Below are positions 37,843 through 49,413 of a DNA stretch of 64,000 bases, in pieces (position 1 is the first letter of the stretch; each line of letters begins with the position of its first letter). The stretch is from Pohlia nutans (taxonomy: Eukaryota; Streptophyta; Bryopsida; Bryales; Mniaceae). The stretch lies in assembly GCA_022496805.1 (NCBI GenBank), contig CM040102.1, positions 20,181,955-20,245,954 on the forward strand, given 5' to 3'. The notes under the pieces were generated by a model. The model was not told the DNA's origin, ran no database searches, and saw nothing but the letters and a program-made list of their open reading frames with translations. The position numbers were made by a program, and so were the translations under genes.

Positions 37843-38718
37843 TTAACCCCTAAAAGCCCGAGGGGTATTGGACAAAACATAGATGTGTTATAATATGTGC
37901 CTTCCATATGTTTGATGAAAGTTGGTTCAATAGACAAAATGTAGAGTATCATCTTTACAAATTATCCGTACAGTCAAACTTCCTAAATAATATTTAAATC
38001 ATTTTTTAATGAATTTAAAAGCATTAACCTTTGAAAATTTGTATAAATTATAATTTTCAATTTTAGAGTTCAAAATTTAGTACGATTGGTTAAAGTTAGG
38101 CTATCTATCGTAAACTTCAAAAAAGCAAGAGAAATGATGGAGGAATCATCATTACTTTCCCCAAATAGCAAATTTTGTAACACTAAGACAATGTTGAGGT
38201 GATCTACTTTGAAAAATTCTCCCGGGTGGAGTTTAACCCCTTAACGTACGGATCCTTTGAACGCAAGTAGATGTTAGCCTGAAAAATAGATTTTAGCATG
38301 ACTCAAATGTACAATAAGTGTACATGAAAGGACCATTGCATGCACGAAATCTACCCAACAAATTTGACATATTTGCATTTGGAGGCCTCTCCAATATTTT
38401 GGACCTCTCCCCATCACAAGAGATTTACTCTCATTGGTAGAGAACTTAATAGGCTTGCAAAGGTGACTTGGATGAAAGTCATCCCACATTGCATGAAAAA
38501 GTTACAGGACTTTGAATCCATTCATGATCCAGTTTCTGGACGCTGTGAGGTTTAGGGGTTAACTCGGATTGCCATAATTCAAATTGGGTTGGAAAGTAGA
38601 CTTGATGTAGTATTTTAAAATATTTTTTATTTTTTCAAAAAAATATTTTTTTGTTCCGGGCAGCCCGTTTTTTCCGGGCAGCGACCAGAAAATGGTCGCT
38701 CGGGAGCTTAGGGGTTAA
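37843..38718. repeat. TTAA MITE, 550-bp family, copy 2, interrupted
   Basis: TTAA to TTAA is 876 bp, of which a 330-bp-family MITE (38233-38562) accounts for 326; the remaining 550 bp matches the uninterrupted copy at 47971-48522 (552 bp) in reverse orientation. Shared stretches include ACAAAACATA-ATGTGTTATAA at one end and the GGGCAG... stem at the other. Confidence 0.8.
38233..38562. repeat. TTAA MITE, 330-bp family, copy 2, nested
   Basis: Sits inside the 550-bp-family element. Flanks read GGTGGAGT-TTAA...TTAA-CTCGGATTG, and the intact relative at ~48126 reads (reverse) GGTGGAGTTTAACTCGGATTG, giving the exact pre-insertion site. Length 330 bp, equal to the copy at 24748-25077. Confidence 0.85.
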
Positions 38719-39220
38719 TAAATGAATTAGTTAGAAGTGATGCCCAGGGAAGTCACTATCAAAAATTCAAATAACCATGAGAGAACAAATCTAGGGTGCC
38801 TTTTATTCATTTGAGATAAAATTTATAAATTTTTAGAAGTAATATAGGGTGTATTTTCAACCAAATTGAGAATATTCCTATAATATACCATGAACATGCC
38901 CTAAATATACTATAAATAGTAAATTAAAACATATCCCTTTTGATCCACCATGCATGGTTTGCACTTCACTTTGCACTTGAAGAAGTCACTTTTGCCAATT
39001 ATTATCATTATTAGACTAGTCAACTTTTTATCTTTCATTAGTAACTCGGCTGATCTCATGGCACCAAAGAATGCGCAATTTGGATATTTTATGCAAAAGT
39101 CGTGAAAGAACAAAGCTTTTTCTTGGTACACGTTCTAAATCAGCAGTACATATTGATGAAGGGAATGTATGTCAGGCGAAGAAAGTCTTTTGGGTCACTG
39201 GCACTTGGAGTGCCCCCGCC

Positions 39221-40031
39221 TTAACCCTTTAGTGCCTAGCTGACCACATTATGGTCACTACAACGTCCGAAATGCAATTAGCAGAGAATCCGTGAAGAAT
39301 TGGAACTTCAGTTTTGAAGTTCAGATTTGCCCACATACATTACGCACCTTCCAGAAAAAGAAATTTTCAATTTGGAATTGTACAACTATCAAAATACCTA
39401 TCAACAGAACGCGAAAATACTGCAAATACTTGAAAATACAGTAAATACTTACAAATACAACATATGTACTGTGTAGTATTTCTTGTGTTTGGAAGTTTGT
39501 TATATTGTTTTATTTTTTTGGATTGTGTTCTCTTCTTCATCTTCCATTAGTGTGTGTAATCCGATCTTGACTAATGTACCCACTCCTGTCAATTTTCTAC
39601 GTATAAAATTTTGTCCTAAACCGTACATGGAGAAGTCACTTTCACTTATAAATCTCACAATAATTATGCGTGAGTCTATTTTTGATATGAAAGATTGCAA
39701 CAGAGAGGCGTTGACATAGGGCATAGCTGAACTTCTTTGCTTTTATTTTTGAAAATTTACCTCAAATTCTATTTAACTTTGAAGTCACACACCCCCCAAA
39801 ATCTCGTTTTTGAGCGTGCATTATACAGTTCAAATACATACTATAATCTTCCGATCCCACCATCGGATGATTCTCAAATTTTGATAAAATATGTGCTCTC
39901 GAGTTGAGAATAGAATTGTACTGTTACTTTCTAATTTAACTCATTCTATTTTTGGTAGTCTCAACCACAGTGGAAAAATCTACTGAAATCCAGGGCTCTG
40001 AGCTACAGTACCCTAGGCACTAAAGGGTTAA
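39221..40031. repeat. 811-bp TTAA element, copy 1
   Basis: TTAA, CCCTTTAGTGCC at the left and GGCACTAAAGGG, TTAA at the right. A second copy at 48603-49413 has exactly the same length. Open frames inside (such as 39483-39719) are broken in the other copy, so coding is unlikely. Confidence 0.8.
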
Positions 40032-40343
40032 CTGTGTACACAAGAAACTTAGTACTGGTTTCTGGCCTGAAATTTCAAGCCTATTTGTAAACCATGCACT
40101 GGCTCATATGACAAGTCATCGAAAGATTGGAGATGTTGAACTCACACTCTTTACATTATTTTCTAAGAATTCAATCTGCAAATGAATGGCAGGGTAAATT
40201 GCTGGCTACTCTATTTGAGATAAAATCTACCACTGCTCCAAATAGTCTCTACAAAGGAAAATATTCCCGTTTAGAAGTGAAGGATTTGCTCTGGTTTTTC
40301 CATGCAAAACCGTCAATTGAGTCTCTTTTTGTACGTGCAGCAT

Positions 40344-43300
40344 TCAACTGGGAACCCTGGGTGGGCAGAAGATTGTTGCCAGGCCTTGTTGCACTGTAAC
40401 CTCCACTGGAGGACCGTAAGTCATGATGTCGTTGCTTCCATCGCCTATGGTCCCTCTGCCTCGTGCAAGGATCTCGCCATCCAAGTCAATATAGCCACCC
40501 TGAATATCACTTCCATACCGCCCAGCAGGATCCAGTCGAAATGCCTTCACCTGAACATTGCAACCATAACAAAATGTCAAGTCTTCATCAAGCCCATTTA
40601 ATTTCATTATGCACAAATTTAAAGGAAATTTCAGAGTCATTTAGCCCCCAAGACTCTTTCCCTCTGTCAGGAAATAATTGTCCTAGTATTTGCAATTCTG
40701 CATTAGCATTTTCTTTTGCAATATTTGTCCTACGTTTTATACTTCAAACGTGAGCCCTGTCCACTTCAAGCGCGTTCGAAAATGAGAGTGACACAATAAC
40801 TACATACTAGTAATGAAAGATAAGGTACCTATACCTAATAGGAAGCATTTACCTTAAAGTGTGCGTATGTATTACAGTATGACACCTGAGCTTTTGTTTT
40901 GCATACCTTGAGGTATTGCACATATTTGGAGTTAACGTGCCCTCCTGTTTGAAGTTTCGTAAGTATATTTAGTAACGCCCAGCGAGGACAATCCTTCATA
41001 ATGATCAAGTCCAAAAATCCATCTGCGAACTGCAATCATAAGGAAAAAAAAGTTAGACCCAGTAAATTTCGCCACGCCTGATGAAACCAAGCAATGATAA
41101 CTATGACAAGAGCAGGTGAACTTACACTTGTAAGAAAGGGGAGAATTGATATTAAGGTACCTTGGCAAGGGGAGCTGAGTTGACACTCTCGCCAACGAAC
41201 GGAACATTGTTGAGCCAGATATTGATGAAGGGACCCTCCATGCTACGCCATTGAGCAGAGTTCGTCGGCACAGGCCCAGGAAAACTACTTGTACTGGAGG
41301 ATTTGTCATTGGGATTCATCAATGGGCTTGCTTCAAGCTCCCCAGCAGCCACGGTTCCTGAGCCTTCGTGTCCTGGCGCTGGAATGTAGTAAATATGTCC
41401 AACATACTTCCGCAAATTGATGATCCTGATTAACGACTGCGGCAAGCCCAAAATCCAGTCAGATTTAGAGCATTCATGAAATGCACACGCCAGAAACTCC
41501 TTACTCTATAGTCTAACCCCATCAGTTGCTCTTACTTCAAAATTGGAGTAAAAAGGATCATCCATACATGTAAGCTCAAGAAAGGAGAAAATTCAATGCC
41601 TTGACAAGCTTTTGAAATCACCTACATAAATGTCCAGACGTAAGGCACCCAGCCACCTCAATTTTTCTGATTCGAAATCCACGTCCGCGACAAGCCCTAC
41701 CACAGCCAGAGTGTCAGTTGAATACAAAAGAGAAAATTCAACTGAGAGGTCTGGGAGTTCTCAGCATTCGTGTCCGAGAAGTGACACCATTGCATCAACC
41801 CTGCAAGGACCAAACTGGGCCTCATGCTTCTGTAAGCAGTTACGAGCAAGTCATAAATATGGAGACTTCCTTTCCAACAATTTTGTTTCTTTTTTGACCA
41901 ACACATGCAATGTTCTTCACTGCTTCCGGTGATGTAACATTAGGCCCCATCTGAATCATATGTTTCACAATATGATCATTTTAAAATCGTGAATTCTTTC
42001 CAGGTTAACCCTTAAACAACATATGCTTTCCTGATACCACACTCAAAATCTCTTTTAAATTCCATTTTAACCATGATTCTGTTTTTAATTTACTTCGGCT
42101 TTATTTTAAAGAAGTATAGATCTCTCTAAGGTGCTCCATTTTTAAAACCCCATTTGGTGCAATGGAGTAGAAGTTATGAGCAAGATTCTCCCAAAATATA
42201 ACCAAGCCCGTGGGGCTTGCATTGTCATTTAAGGGTTAGCATGCGAGAAGTCGAAGGTCTCGTGGAAGGAAAAAACAAAGGCAGAGGAAGACTTCAAAAA
42301 CTCGAAGGCATAAGATATTCAGCAGGTAAAGAAACGTACCCCAGGCCATCATCAAGATGCTGTGAAACTTGACGTTTTCCTGTTTTGCGGTTGCGACATC
42401 AAGTGGCTGCTTCTGCCCTGCCATGCACCTTGGTCATGCAGTCATGAACTAAATAAATTCAAAAATCACAATGGAGTTTCAGAGCCATTAGATATGAAGT
42501 GGTAGTCATGAGTTAAGCCCTCAACGTTTATGAGAGAGCCGCCTCTACAACATTGCTAATGTGTTGATGGCGTAGAATAGACCAAGCAAAAGATTGCATG
42601 ATCCTCACTAAAATTGAATTGCTCTCAATACTACATGGCCAAAAAGAGTTACCTCGGATAACAAGGAACGTCGCACTCGCTGCATCACAAGGCTCCCCTA
42701 CATGGTCCAACAACGATTTTGCCATCCCATTGCTGGTCCCTGGATTGCGATAAGTTCTTTGTTCAGCAACGTAAAAATATAAACCCCTAATAGGCAAGAA
42801 AACCACGCAAGGAACTCCAAAGAGCACCACGGAGACAATTCTGATGCTCATATGCTCAACTAGTTCAAGTCTGACACTCTAACCCCAGACAATGGAAATC
42901 TATACCGGTATTGCAAAGAGCAACATCCAGACTAGAGATGATATTGAGGATTAAAAAAATTGCTAACGGACCATTCCCTCAAAAAGACAAATAAACTGCA
43001 TCCAGAGAAAATACCTGCAAGTGGCTCTCCAAGTTCCAAACACAACAAACAAAGGAAGACAGCTATTTGTGAAAAAACACGTACCGGCAGGAATAATTCC
43101 GATTGGCATCTTGATAGCTTGCTCCCAGTCAGATCTTTCCAGTAAGCCATTCAACACCTGCATCCTCACAGCAATGTTAAGGAGGACGCCAATGTAAGAT
43201 TCTGCACTTCAGAACAACCATCTACATAAATAATAAGCCACTAATACAAAAAATACCCAAAGATATTCTAGAAAATCTAGCCACATTAAACCCAGCCATT

Positions 43301-45987
43301 TGTAAGTCAGTTACCCTTTGAATTGAAAAGTGGCTAAGTTTTCTAGAATACCTCTGGGAATGGGTTTTCTACTACACTAAATAGGTAGATTAGTGTTAGA
43401 TACACTAATTTACATAAACATGTTGTAAGTTTTTACTGTTGACCAATTTTTCTACCCTCTATATTGGTCAAGATGGGGATCTTTCAATAGTATTGGAATC
43501 AATGTCTTTGGCAATTTTTTTCGTCGAGAGTAAAAATCTATAATATTTTCAAATCTTATAATTATCTAACACTAATCTACCTATTTAGTGTAGTGAATTG
43601 GCGATTTGGATTACATCAAATGTGCCAAGAATAATTGATTTCATACATCACATAGTCTATTGACAGCTCAAGCAAAGCATACCTCAACCAGCACTCCATC
43701 TCCACTGACGCAGACGACTCCATCATACTGTGAGAGATCCAATTCTTTGGCCAATTCTTTGCCATGGCGTTGGTGCTTCGTTTCTGTGTAAACATTGAAA
43801 CAGCAACGTCAGCATTCTCTTCTCGAGGGTGGGTGATTCCTCTAATTTTAAACAACTAGTAGTCCACAAACAACAGCATAATACCAAGTCTGCAACCACG
43901 TCACTGTCTCATTGCCTACATTATACTCCCTCCGTCCCAAAGTTATTGTCATGTTTGAAAGTGCTTTTTTAAGTAGGTCAAAAAAATACTTCCTTGTGGC
44001 TAATTTTATTTAGGTTGCAATGAACACATGCAATGTTCTTCAATCATTCTAATGACATAATTTGGAACCTCTTTTAATCATGTTTCTTACAATATGACCT
44101 ACTTAAAAAAGCACTTTCAAACATGACAATAACTTTGGGACGGAGGGAGTAACACATAATCTGTCTCCTCATTCTAAGTCCTTCCATCAACCGAATATTA
44201 ACAGATCTGGATGTTCAGAACGACTTGGCATTATGTCCAATAATGCTCTCAAGCTCTCAAACAGTCTCACTCAATTCGAGTTTCACAGAGTCATTAGACA
44301 AAACGAAAGCAGTACAAGTGAACCACACCTTGCATTGTGATAGTGATGCCTGCTGCCCTAAGTAGAGGCTCCACAACTGTTGTATAGACTTTCCTCCCAG
44401 CTCCACCTCCACTAAAAGGGTTAACAATCACATAAAGCCTCTTTGGTCGCCCTGTCAAAACCACACTCATTACTACATAGAATCTCACAACCCTCTTTCA
44501 TATCAAATCCTCCGTTCCCTAGAAATAAAACTCACTCTCACTATCACACTGTTATGCCACAAGAAGTTGCATAAAAAGGTGATAACAAGGAGTTCATCAA
44601 GTGTGTAAAGGCTCTAGACCACCTTCCTGGCTTCAAGTACTTCTTTCATGTCACAAAACCACATCTAAATAGTGTAGGAAGTACCAAAGACTATCAGTAG
44701 GCTTCCGAGCTTTTAAATTTCAGAAGCACCCAGAGTTCAAGATTAGTGAGAACATGAACCCTAAAGAAACAAGAGTTCATGATTTGAAAATGACGACCAT
44801 ATTGTGAAAATTCATGAATGTTGCACAAGAAGCAGAGAAGCAAAGTCAATCGAGCCTAATGGTTAATTAACCCCTAAAGGACCAAGTATTCATGGCTTTA
44901 AAATATCAAATTCAACTGATCATATTGCGAATATTATAAAATAAATGAGACTAAATTTCATATCATCGGAACCCGTGAAGAGCATTGCATGCATGAATAA
45001 ATTTGAACAAAAGGAACTCCACTTAGAATCTACTCAAAAATGCTAAAAACAACATGAGACAGAATTCAGGTTCCTTGGTTCTTTAGGGGTTAACCCCTGA
45101 GCGTCTAAAACGCCCAATATGACTATCTGCATCATCATTTTCTCATTTGACCTCGGTTTTCTGATTGTGATACATCATTTTAAAGCTCTTGTTCTATACT
45201 ACAAGATCCACCGTGTCAAACTGAAGTCATTTTCACACGAACAGATTCTTTCCAGCAGAGGGGTACAATTTTCAGAAAATACAGTGCACGCTTCGGGGTT
45301 AAGCAGATTTGAGAACTTTCTTTGACCAACAGATGCAATGTTTCTGGTAATCAATAAAATGTGGCATTCTATTACTTTTGTCATTTTGAACCCTTGGTTC
45401 GCATCGGAAAGGGGGAAGCAAGGAGGGGCAGTACGGGACCGTCCAAGAGGCGTAAAATGATCCAAACATGAATAAATGTGAACAATAGAAACTCCACTTA
45501 GAATCTACTCAAGAATGCTAAAACCAAACAAAACAAGACTCAATTCAGGTTTCTTGGTCCTTTAGAGGTTAAGCACTTTCTTTGAACAACAGATGTAATG
45601 TAGTTCTCTGATTCTGTTGATCAATAAAATGCGGCATTCTATTTGAAAATCATGAAACCTTGGAAAGGGGGAAGTACCGGAATCGTCCAGGAGGCGTTGA
45701 ATGGAGTCGCACCAAAGCTCGAGAGCCTCAGGCTGAGTGTCGAAATCCAAGACGATCTCCTTCCGTTTGCGACCCGGCAAGCCCTTCCCGCACAGTTTGG
45801 TGCTCTCCGTCATGGGAAACGTGTGCAAATGGAGCTTCCTACTATTACTATTGAACCCAATTAGGTCGTCGCACACCAGGAGCTGGCCCCCTCGCCATTG
45901 CAGCAGCCCCGACTGGGTGTTCAGCGTGACCTCCGCGCGCTGCTTCCCGTCCAGGGATCCTTGCGCATTCAAAACCTCGTCCTCCAT
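40344..45987 (-). CDS. SPHK1: Sphingosine (long-chain base) kinase
   Basis: Phosphorylates sphingoid long-chain bases with ATP; in plants the product takes part in ABA and guard-cell signalling. Exons (-): 45987-45678, 44451-44329, 43783-43683, 43157-43085, 42739-42653, 42417-42340, 41696-41626, 41436-41161, 41029-40907, 40550-40344; 1449 bp, 482 aa, close to Arabidopsis SPHK1 (485). The diacylglycerol-kinase catalytic domain begins at ~105 with PKRLYVIVNPFSGGGAGRK; the nucleotide/catalytic block VSGDGVLVEVLNGLLER is at 170-186; IPAGTSNGMAKSL (from ~200) completes the ATP site, with Ser where most relatives have Gly. C-terminal motifs include DVDFESEKLRWLGALR, DGFLDLIIMKDCPR and LDPAGRYGSDIQGG. 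Start chosen as the ATG before EDEVLNAQ; the frame is open further upstream without another ATG. Several introns contain MITEs; exon 1's 3' end is partly duplicated at 45303-45466. Confidence 0.95.
42005..42239. repeat. TTAA MITE in SPHK intron 6
   Basis: 235 bp: TTAA, CCCTTAAACAACATATGC at the left and GCATTGTCATTTAAGGG, TTAG at the right (target copy mutated). A left end of the same family (TTAACCCTTAAACATC) appears at 50258, where no matching right end was found. Confidence 0.7.
43373..43592. repeat. 220-bp TA-flanked MITE, copy 2 (SPHK intron 3)
   Basis: Same family and exact length as 14840-15059, inverted relative to it; TA, CACTAAATAGGTAGATTAGTG ends intact on both sides. Confidence 0.8.
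43924..44151. repeat. Stowaway MITE in SPHK intron 2
   Basis: TA, CTCCCTCCGTCCCAAAGTTA and its mirror GACGGAGGGAG, TA; 228 bp. The CTCCCTCCGT end and TA target are diagnostic of Stowaway (Tc1/mariner) MITEs. A close relative is at 58567-58808. Confidence 0.92.
44867..45093. repeat. TTAA MITE, GGACC family, in SPHK intron 1
   Basis: TTAA, CCCCTAAAGGACCAAG and CTTGGTTCTTTAGGGG, TTAA. Shares its right TTAA with the next element. Same family as five elements in the MORC introns and leader. Confidence 0.8.
45090..45302. repeat. TTAA MITE, GAGCGTC family, in SPHK intron 1
   Basis: TTAA, CCCCTGAGCGTCTAAAA and CACGCTTCGGGG, TTAA; 213 bp. A longer relative (243 bp) lies at 55544-55786. Inserted at the right TTAA of the preceding element. 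Confidence 0.8.
45303..45703 (-). repeat. Local duplication of the SPHK exon 1/intron 1 junction
   Basis: 45303-45466 and 45573-45703 are related: ACTTTCTTTGA-CAACAGATG, ATCAATAAAATG-GGCATTCTATT, and GGAAAGGGGGAAG, the last spanning the exon 1 end and splice donor. Between them lies a right half of a GGACC-family MITE (45467-45572). In the distal copy the donor GTAC is lost, so only the true exon 1 junction should splice. Confidence 0.7.
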
Positions 45988-47970
45988 CGCAACCAAGACA
46001 ACAATCGATCCAAGCTCAATGCCTCGGTCCGCGATGGACCATGTCGGAGTGAGAAGAAAACCAGAAGAAATCTGAAGAATGGCTAAAACAAATGCATCGG
46101 TTCTTGCGCAACTAGATTCAAAACTGAAGGGAGGAAACGCGGGCAATTTGTACGGAGTGGCGTGACAATGACATTTCGAAAGAGGAGGAGGGAAGAGGAG
46201 CTTCCTCCAATGCAGACCTACCCTGCGTGCTTATTAGTGCGGCACCCGAATTAGTGTTGCAATCCTTTCCATGGTCACCAGTAAGGTAGGAGGCTCTAAA
46301 CCCGTCACTTTAAGCGGTGTGAATTTATGAGGACACAGGGAGGAGTGAGCATGATTTTTCACTGGAAGACAAATCCAAGCAAAGACCAACATATTTTGAA
46401 TTGAAAAATTTAGATCTTCCTAAAATTAGTTATGAATTTTTGAAGTTGAAATGACGCTTCTAAAGTGGAGCTCTTCACCATAGATACATCCAAAAATTCA
46501 AAATGTTCATTCTTGGTAGAGTGCGGGTTTAGAACTGTGGCGGGTTTAGAGCCCTCTACCTTAGTGCATGCTAATACTCCAACGTGAGCAAAATTTTAGA
46601 TGAAAAATACCGTACTTGGCCGTTGGGGTCAGCAAATAAATAATCACAAAAAGAGATGCCCAAATTTTATAAAAAAAAAATTTCAAAAAAAAAAATTCTA
46701 TGGTGAAAACGTACGCAAATTACCATCCCATTTTCATTACAAAGAGTAGAATCACCACAAAAAATCTCAATAATTGAGGATCAATATTCATTCTATATTG
46801 AGCTGACCAAACTTGGAAAATTAGCCTTGATTCTTTAGGAGATAAACTCATGAAAAACTAGTTTAGCCGTTTTTCTTTATTAAACTAGTTTGTTCAAACA
46901 CATGGTGACTTTACCAATAACTCTATTGTGTAAAAATATATTTTAAATAAATTCTTAAATATTTTGAAAGCCAAAAAAACCAGAACCTGGAACTACATAT
47001 TTTAGTACTTCCTAACGTGAAAACACCTTAATGTTATGCTTTGCATTCTATATGGTCCAATATTGTGGGTTCATTCTAATGTTTGAATGAGGACTAGGTG
47101 ATCGGAGAATTGGCCTTTGAACTCCTTGATTAGGCCATCAGCATTAATTGCAAACATTACAAACTAAAGTACTCATTAGGCTCCAAAAAATATAAAGAAT
47201 TTGATAACAAGACGACGATAATGAGCAAGGGTGGAAAAGAACGTTTGTATTTACATCCAAGAAATCTGAAGAATTTGAATACAAGTCACCGACAATGAGT
47301 AACAGTAGAAAAGGACGTTTATATTTACAATTGGCCTTAAATCAGGCAACCAATGTGGAAAGAACCTCTTTGTTAACCATATTGTCATTATGCATGGCAT
47401 CTTTGCCTTTCCATTCACCATAAAACGTAAACTATATAGTTTCATCAATTTGATTCAGGTCGAGAATCCACTTCAGATGAATACTCTGATGTTCCCCCAA
47501 TCAGTGTACAATAAGTAAAGTTGACCTTTACAAACTTCGTTTTGGACTTTTCTTGACCTTTCAAACTCAATATAATATTATTGAATGGAAACAAACTTAT
47601 AGGACTATGAAAAGTAGCATCCATACCTCAAAATACAAATATGATGTTCAATTTTAGAAAATAAGTTGCTAGACTAAAGAGCGGAGTGCATTTGTAATAT
47701 TTTTTTGGCGTCACACTAATCCTTCGTGAAACAAATGAACTAACTTCATATGTAATGCTATTTTTGGAATTCAAACTGCAAACTTCTTGGGTATATAGAA
47801 TTTCACTTATTATACTTCTTTCTGAAATTTTGAATTTGGAAATATTTTCTATATTTCATTTTATTTGAAATTGATGTCTTTTAGCATTTAGACATTTTAA
47901 GCATGTTAAAGAATATTGGGATAAATTGAAAATCATTATACTAATCTATATAAGATGTTACACATGAGCT
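45988..47970. other. SPHK upstream region and spacer
   Basis: The first ~200 bp holds the kinase leader/promoter; no TATA box convinces. Beyond it are an AGGTAG-type MITE (listed), a right-end fragment of the 574-bp TTAA family (46706-46850) and AT-rich DNA without genes. Confidence 0.45.
46282..46563. repeat. AGGTAG-type MITE upstream of SPHK
   Basis: TA, AGGTAGGAGGCTCTAAACCC at the left and GGGTTTAGAGCCCTCTACCT, TA at the right; 282 bp, non-coding. Confidence 0.75.
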
Positions 47971-48522
47971 TTAACCCCTAAGTGACGGATCAACCATTTT
48001 ATGGTCTCTGCCCTTTTTTTATGGGCTGCCCGAAATAGAAAAAAAACATTTTTATAGAAAATAAAAAATATTTTTAAATAGGTAATCAAGTCTACTTTCC
48101 AACCCAATTTGAATCATGTCAATCCGAGTTAAACTCCACCCGGGAGAAATTTTCAAAGAAAAACACTTCTACATTGTCTAGTGTTAGAAAACTTACTATT
48201 TGGGGAAAGTAATGATGTTCTCTCCGTTGAAAAATTTGCAATTTTTGATTTTAGAATAGAATGTCTAGTTTTAACAAACTATACAAAATTCCAAATTCTA
48301 AAAATAAAATTTGTGATTCTTATAAATTTATGAAGTTAAATGCTTCTAAATTCATTATGAGATGATAAAAAGCTATTTTTTTTATATTTGACCGTATGGA
48401 AAATTACTAAACATCAAGCTCCTCATTTTCTCTTTCGGACCAAACTTCATCAAAGTTGAAGAAGTAATTTTTTATAACACATTTATGTTTTGCCCTTACC
48501 CCCTCCGTCATTTAGGGGTTAA
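47971..48522. repeat. TTAA MITE, 550-bp family, copy 1, intact
   Basis: TTAA, CCCCTAAGTGACGGATC at the left and CCGTCATTTAGGGG, TTAA at the right; 552 bp. The uninterrupted relative of 37843-38718; its GAGTTAAACTCC segment is the empty target for the nested MITE there. Confidence 0.8.
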
Positions 48523-48602
48523 TTTGAGTTGAAATTGCAAAAAAAAATAGAAATAGTGCACAATATTCATCATATTTTTATCATGTTCATTATGATTTTT
48601 GA

Positions 48603-49413
48603 TTAACCCTTTAGTGCCGAAGAGATCACATTGTGGACACTGATGTGTCGAAAACGCAAATAACTAAAAATCCACGAACAATTGGACTTTGATTTGTGAT
48701 TTTCAGAATTGGAGACTTATAATATACATCTTTTAGAAAAATAAAATTTCAATTTAGAGTTGTGCAACTATCAAAATACTGATGAACAAAACGTTAAAAT
48801 ACTGCAAATACACAAAAATACAGTAAATACTGACAAATATATCACATGTATTATGCGCTATTTCTTGTGTTTCGAAGTTTGTTATGTTGTTTTTATTTTT
48901 TAAATGTATTCTCTTGTTCATATTCCATTAGTATATGTATTCCGATCTTGATCAATGTACCAACTCCTTTCATATTTTAACGTATAATATGTTGTCGTAA
49001 ACAATATATGGATGAGTCACTATCACTAATAAAATTCACAATAATTATGTATGAGTCTGTTCTTGACATGAAAGATTGCAACGAAAAGGTGTCAACAACA
49101 TAGGTCAGTGCTGAACCTCTTTACTTTTATTTTTGAAAATTAAACCCAAATTCTATTTAACTTTGAAGTCACACATCCTCCAAAATCTCATTTTTGAGTG
49201 TACTTTATACGATTCAAAGACATACTATAATCTTTCAATCCAACGGTCCGATCTTACCAAGGTTTAACCGACACTTAATCGATTAAGCTATGTTTGCATT
49301 TATACGGTTTAATACTATTAATAGTATTCATAATTTGCACACAGAGAGTCTAAGAAAAAATACACCAAAAAACTATGGTTTCTCCATAACCACCCTCGGC
49401 ACTAAAGGGTTAA
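48603..49413. repeat. 811-bp TTAA element, copy 2
   Basis: TTAA, CCCTTTAGTGCC and GGCACTAAAGGG, TTAA, 811 bp as in copy 1 (39221-40031), same orientation, clearly diverged in the middle. Confidence 0.8.

Noticed and set aside
39500..39724. Possible transposase frame in the 811-bp TTAA element
   Set aside because: No piggyBac motif could be recognised and the equivalent region of the second copy is interrupted.
45898..46086. Plus-strand open frames overlapping SPHK exon 1
   Set aside because: They are antisense shadows of a conserved kinase exon; the minus-strand protein fits the family.
46087..46146. N-terminal extension of the sphingosine kinase frame
   Set aside because: The open frame continues upstream of 45987 but contains no ATG, so it is treated as leader.
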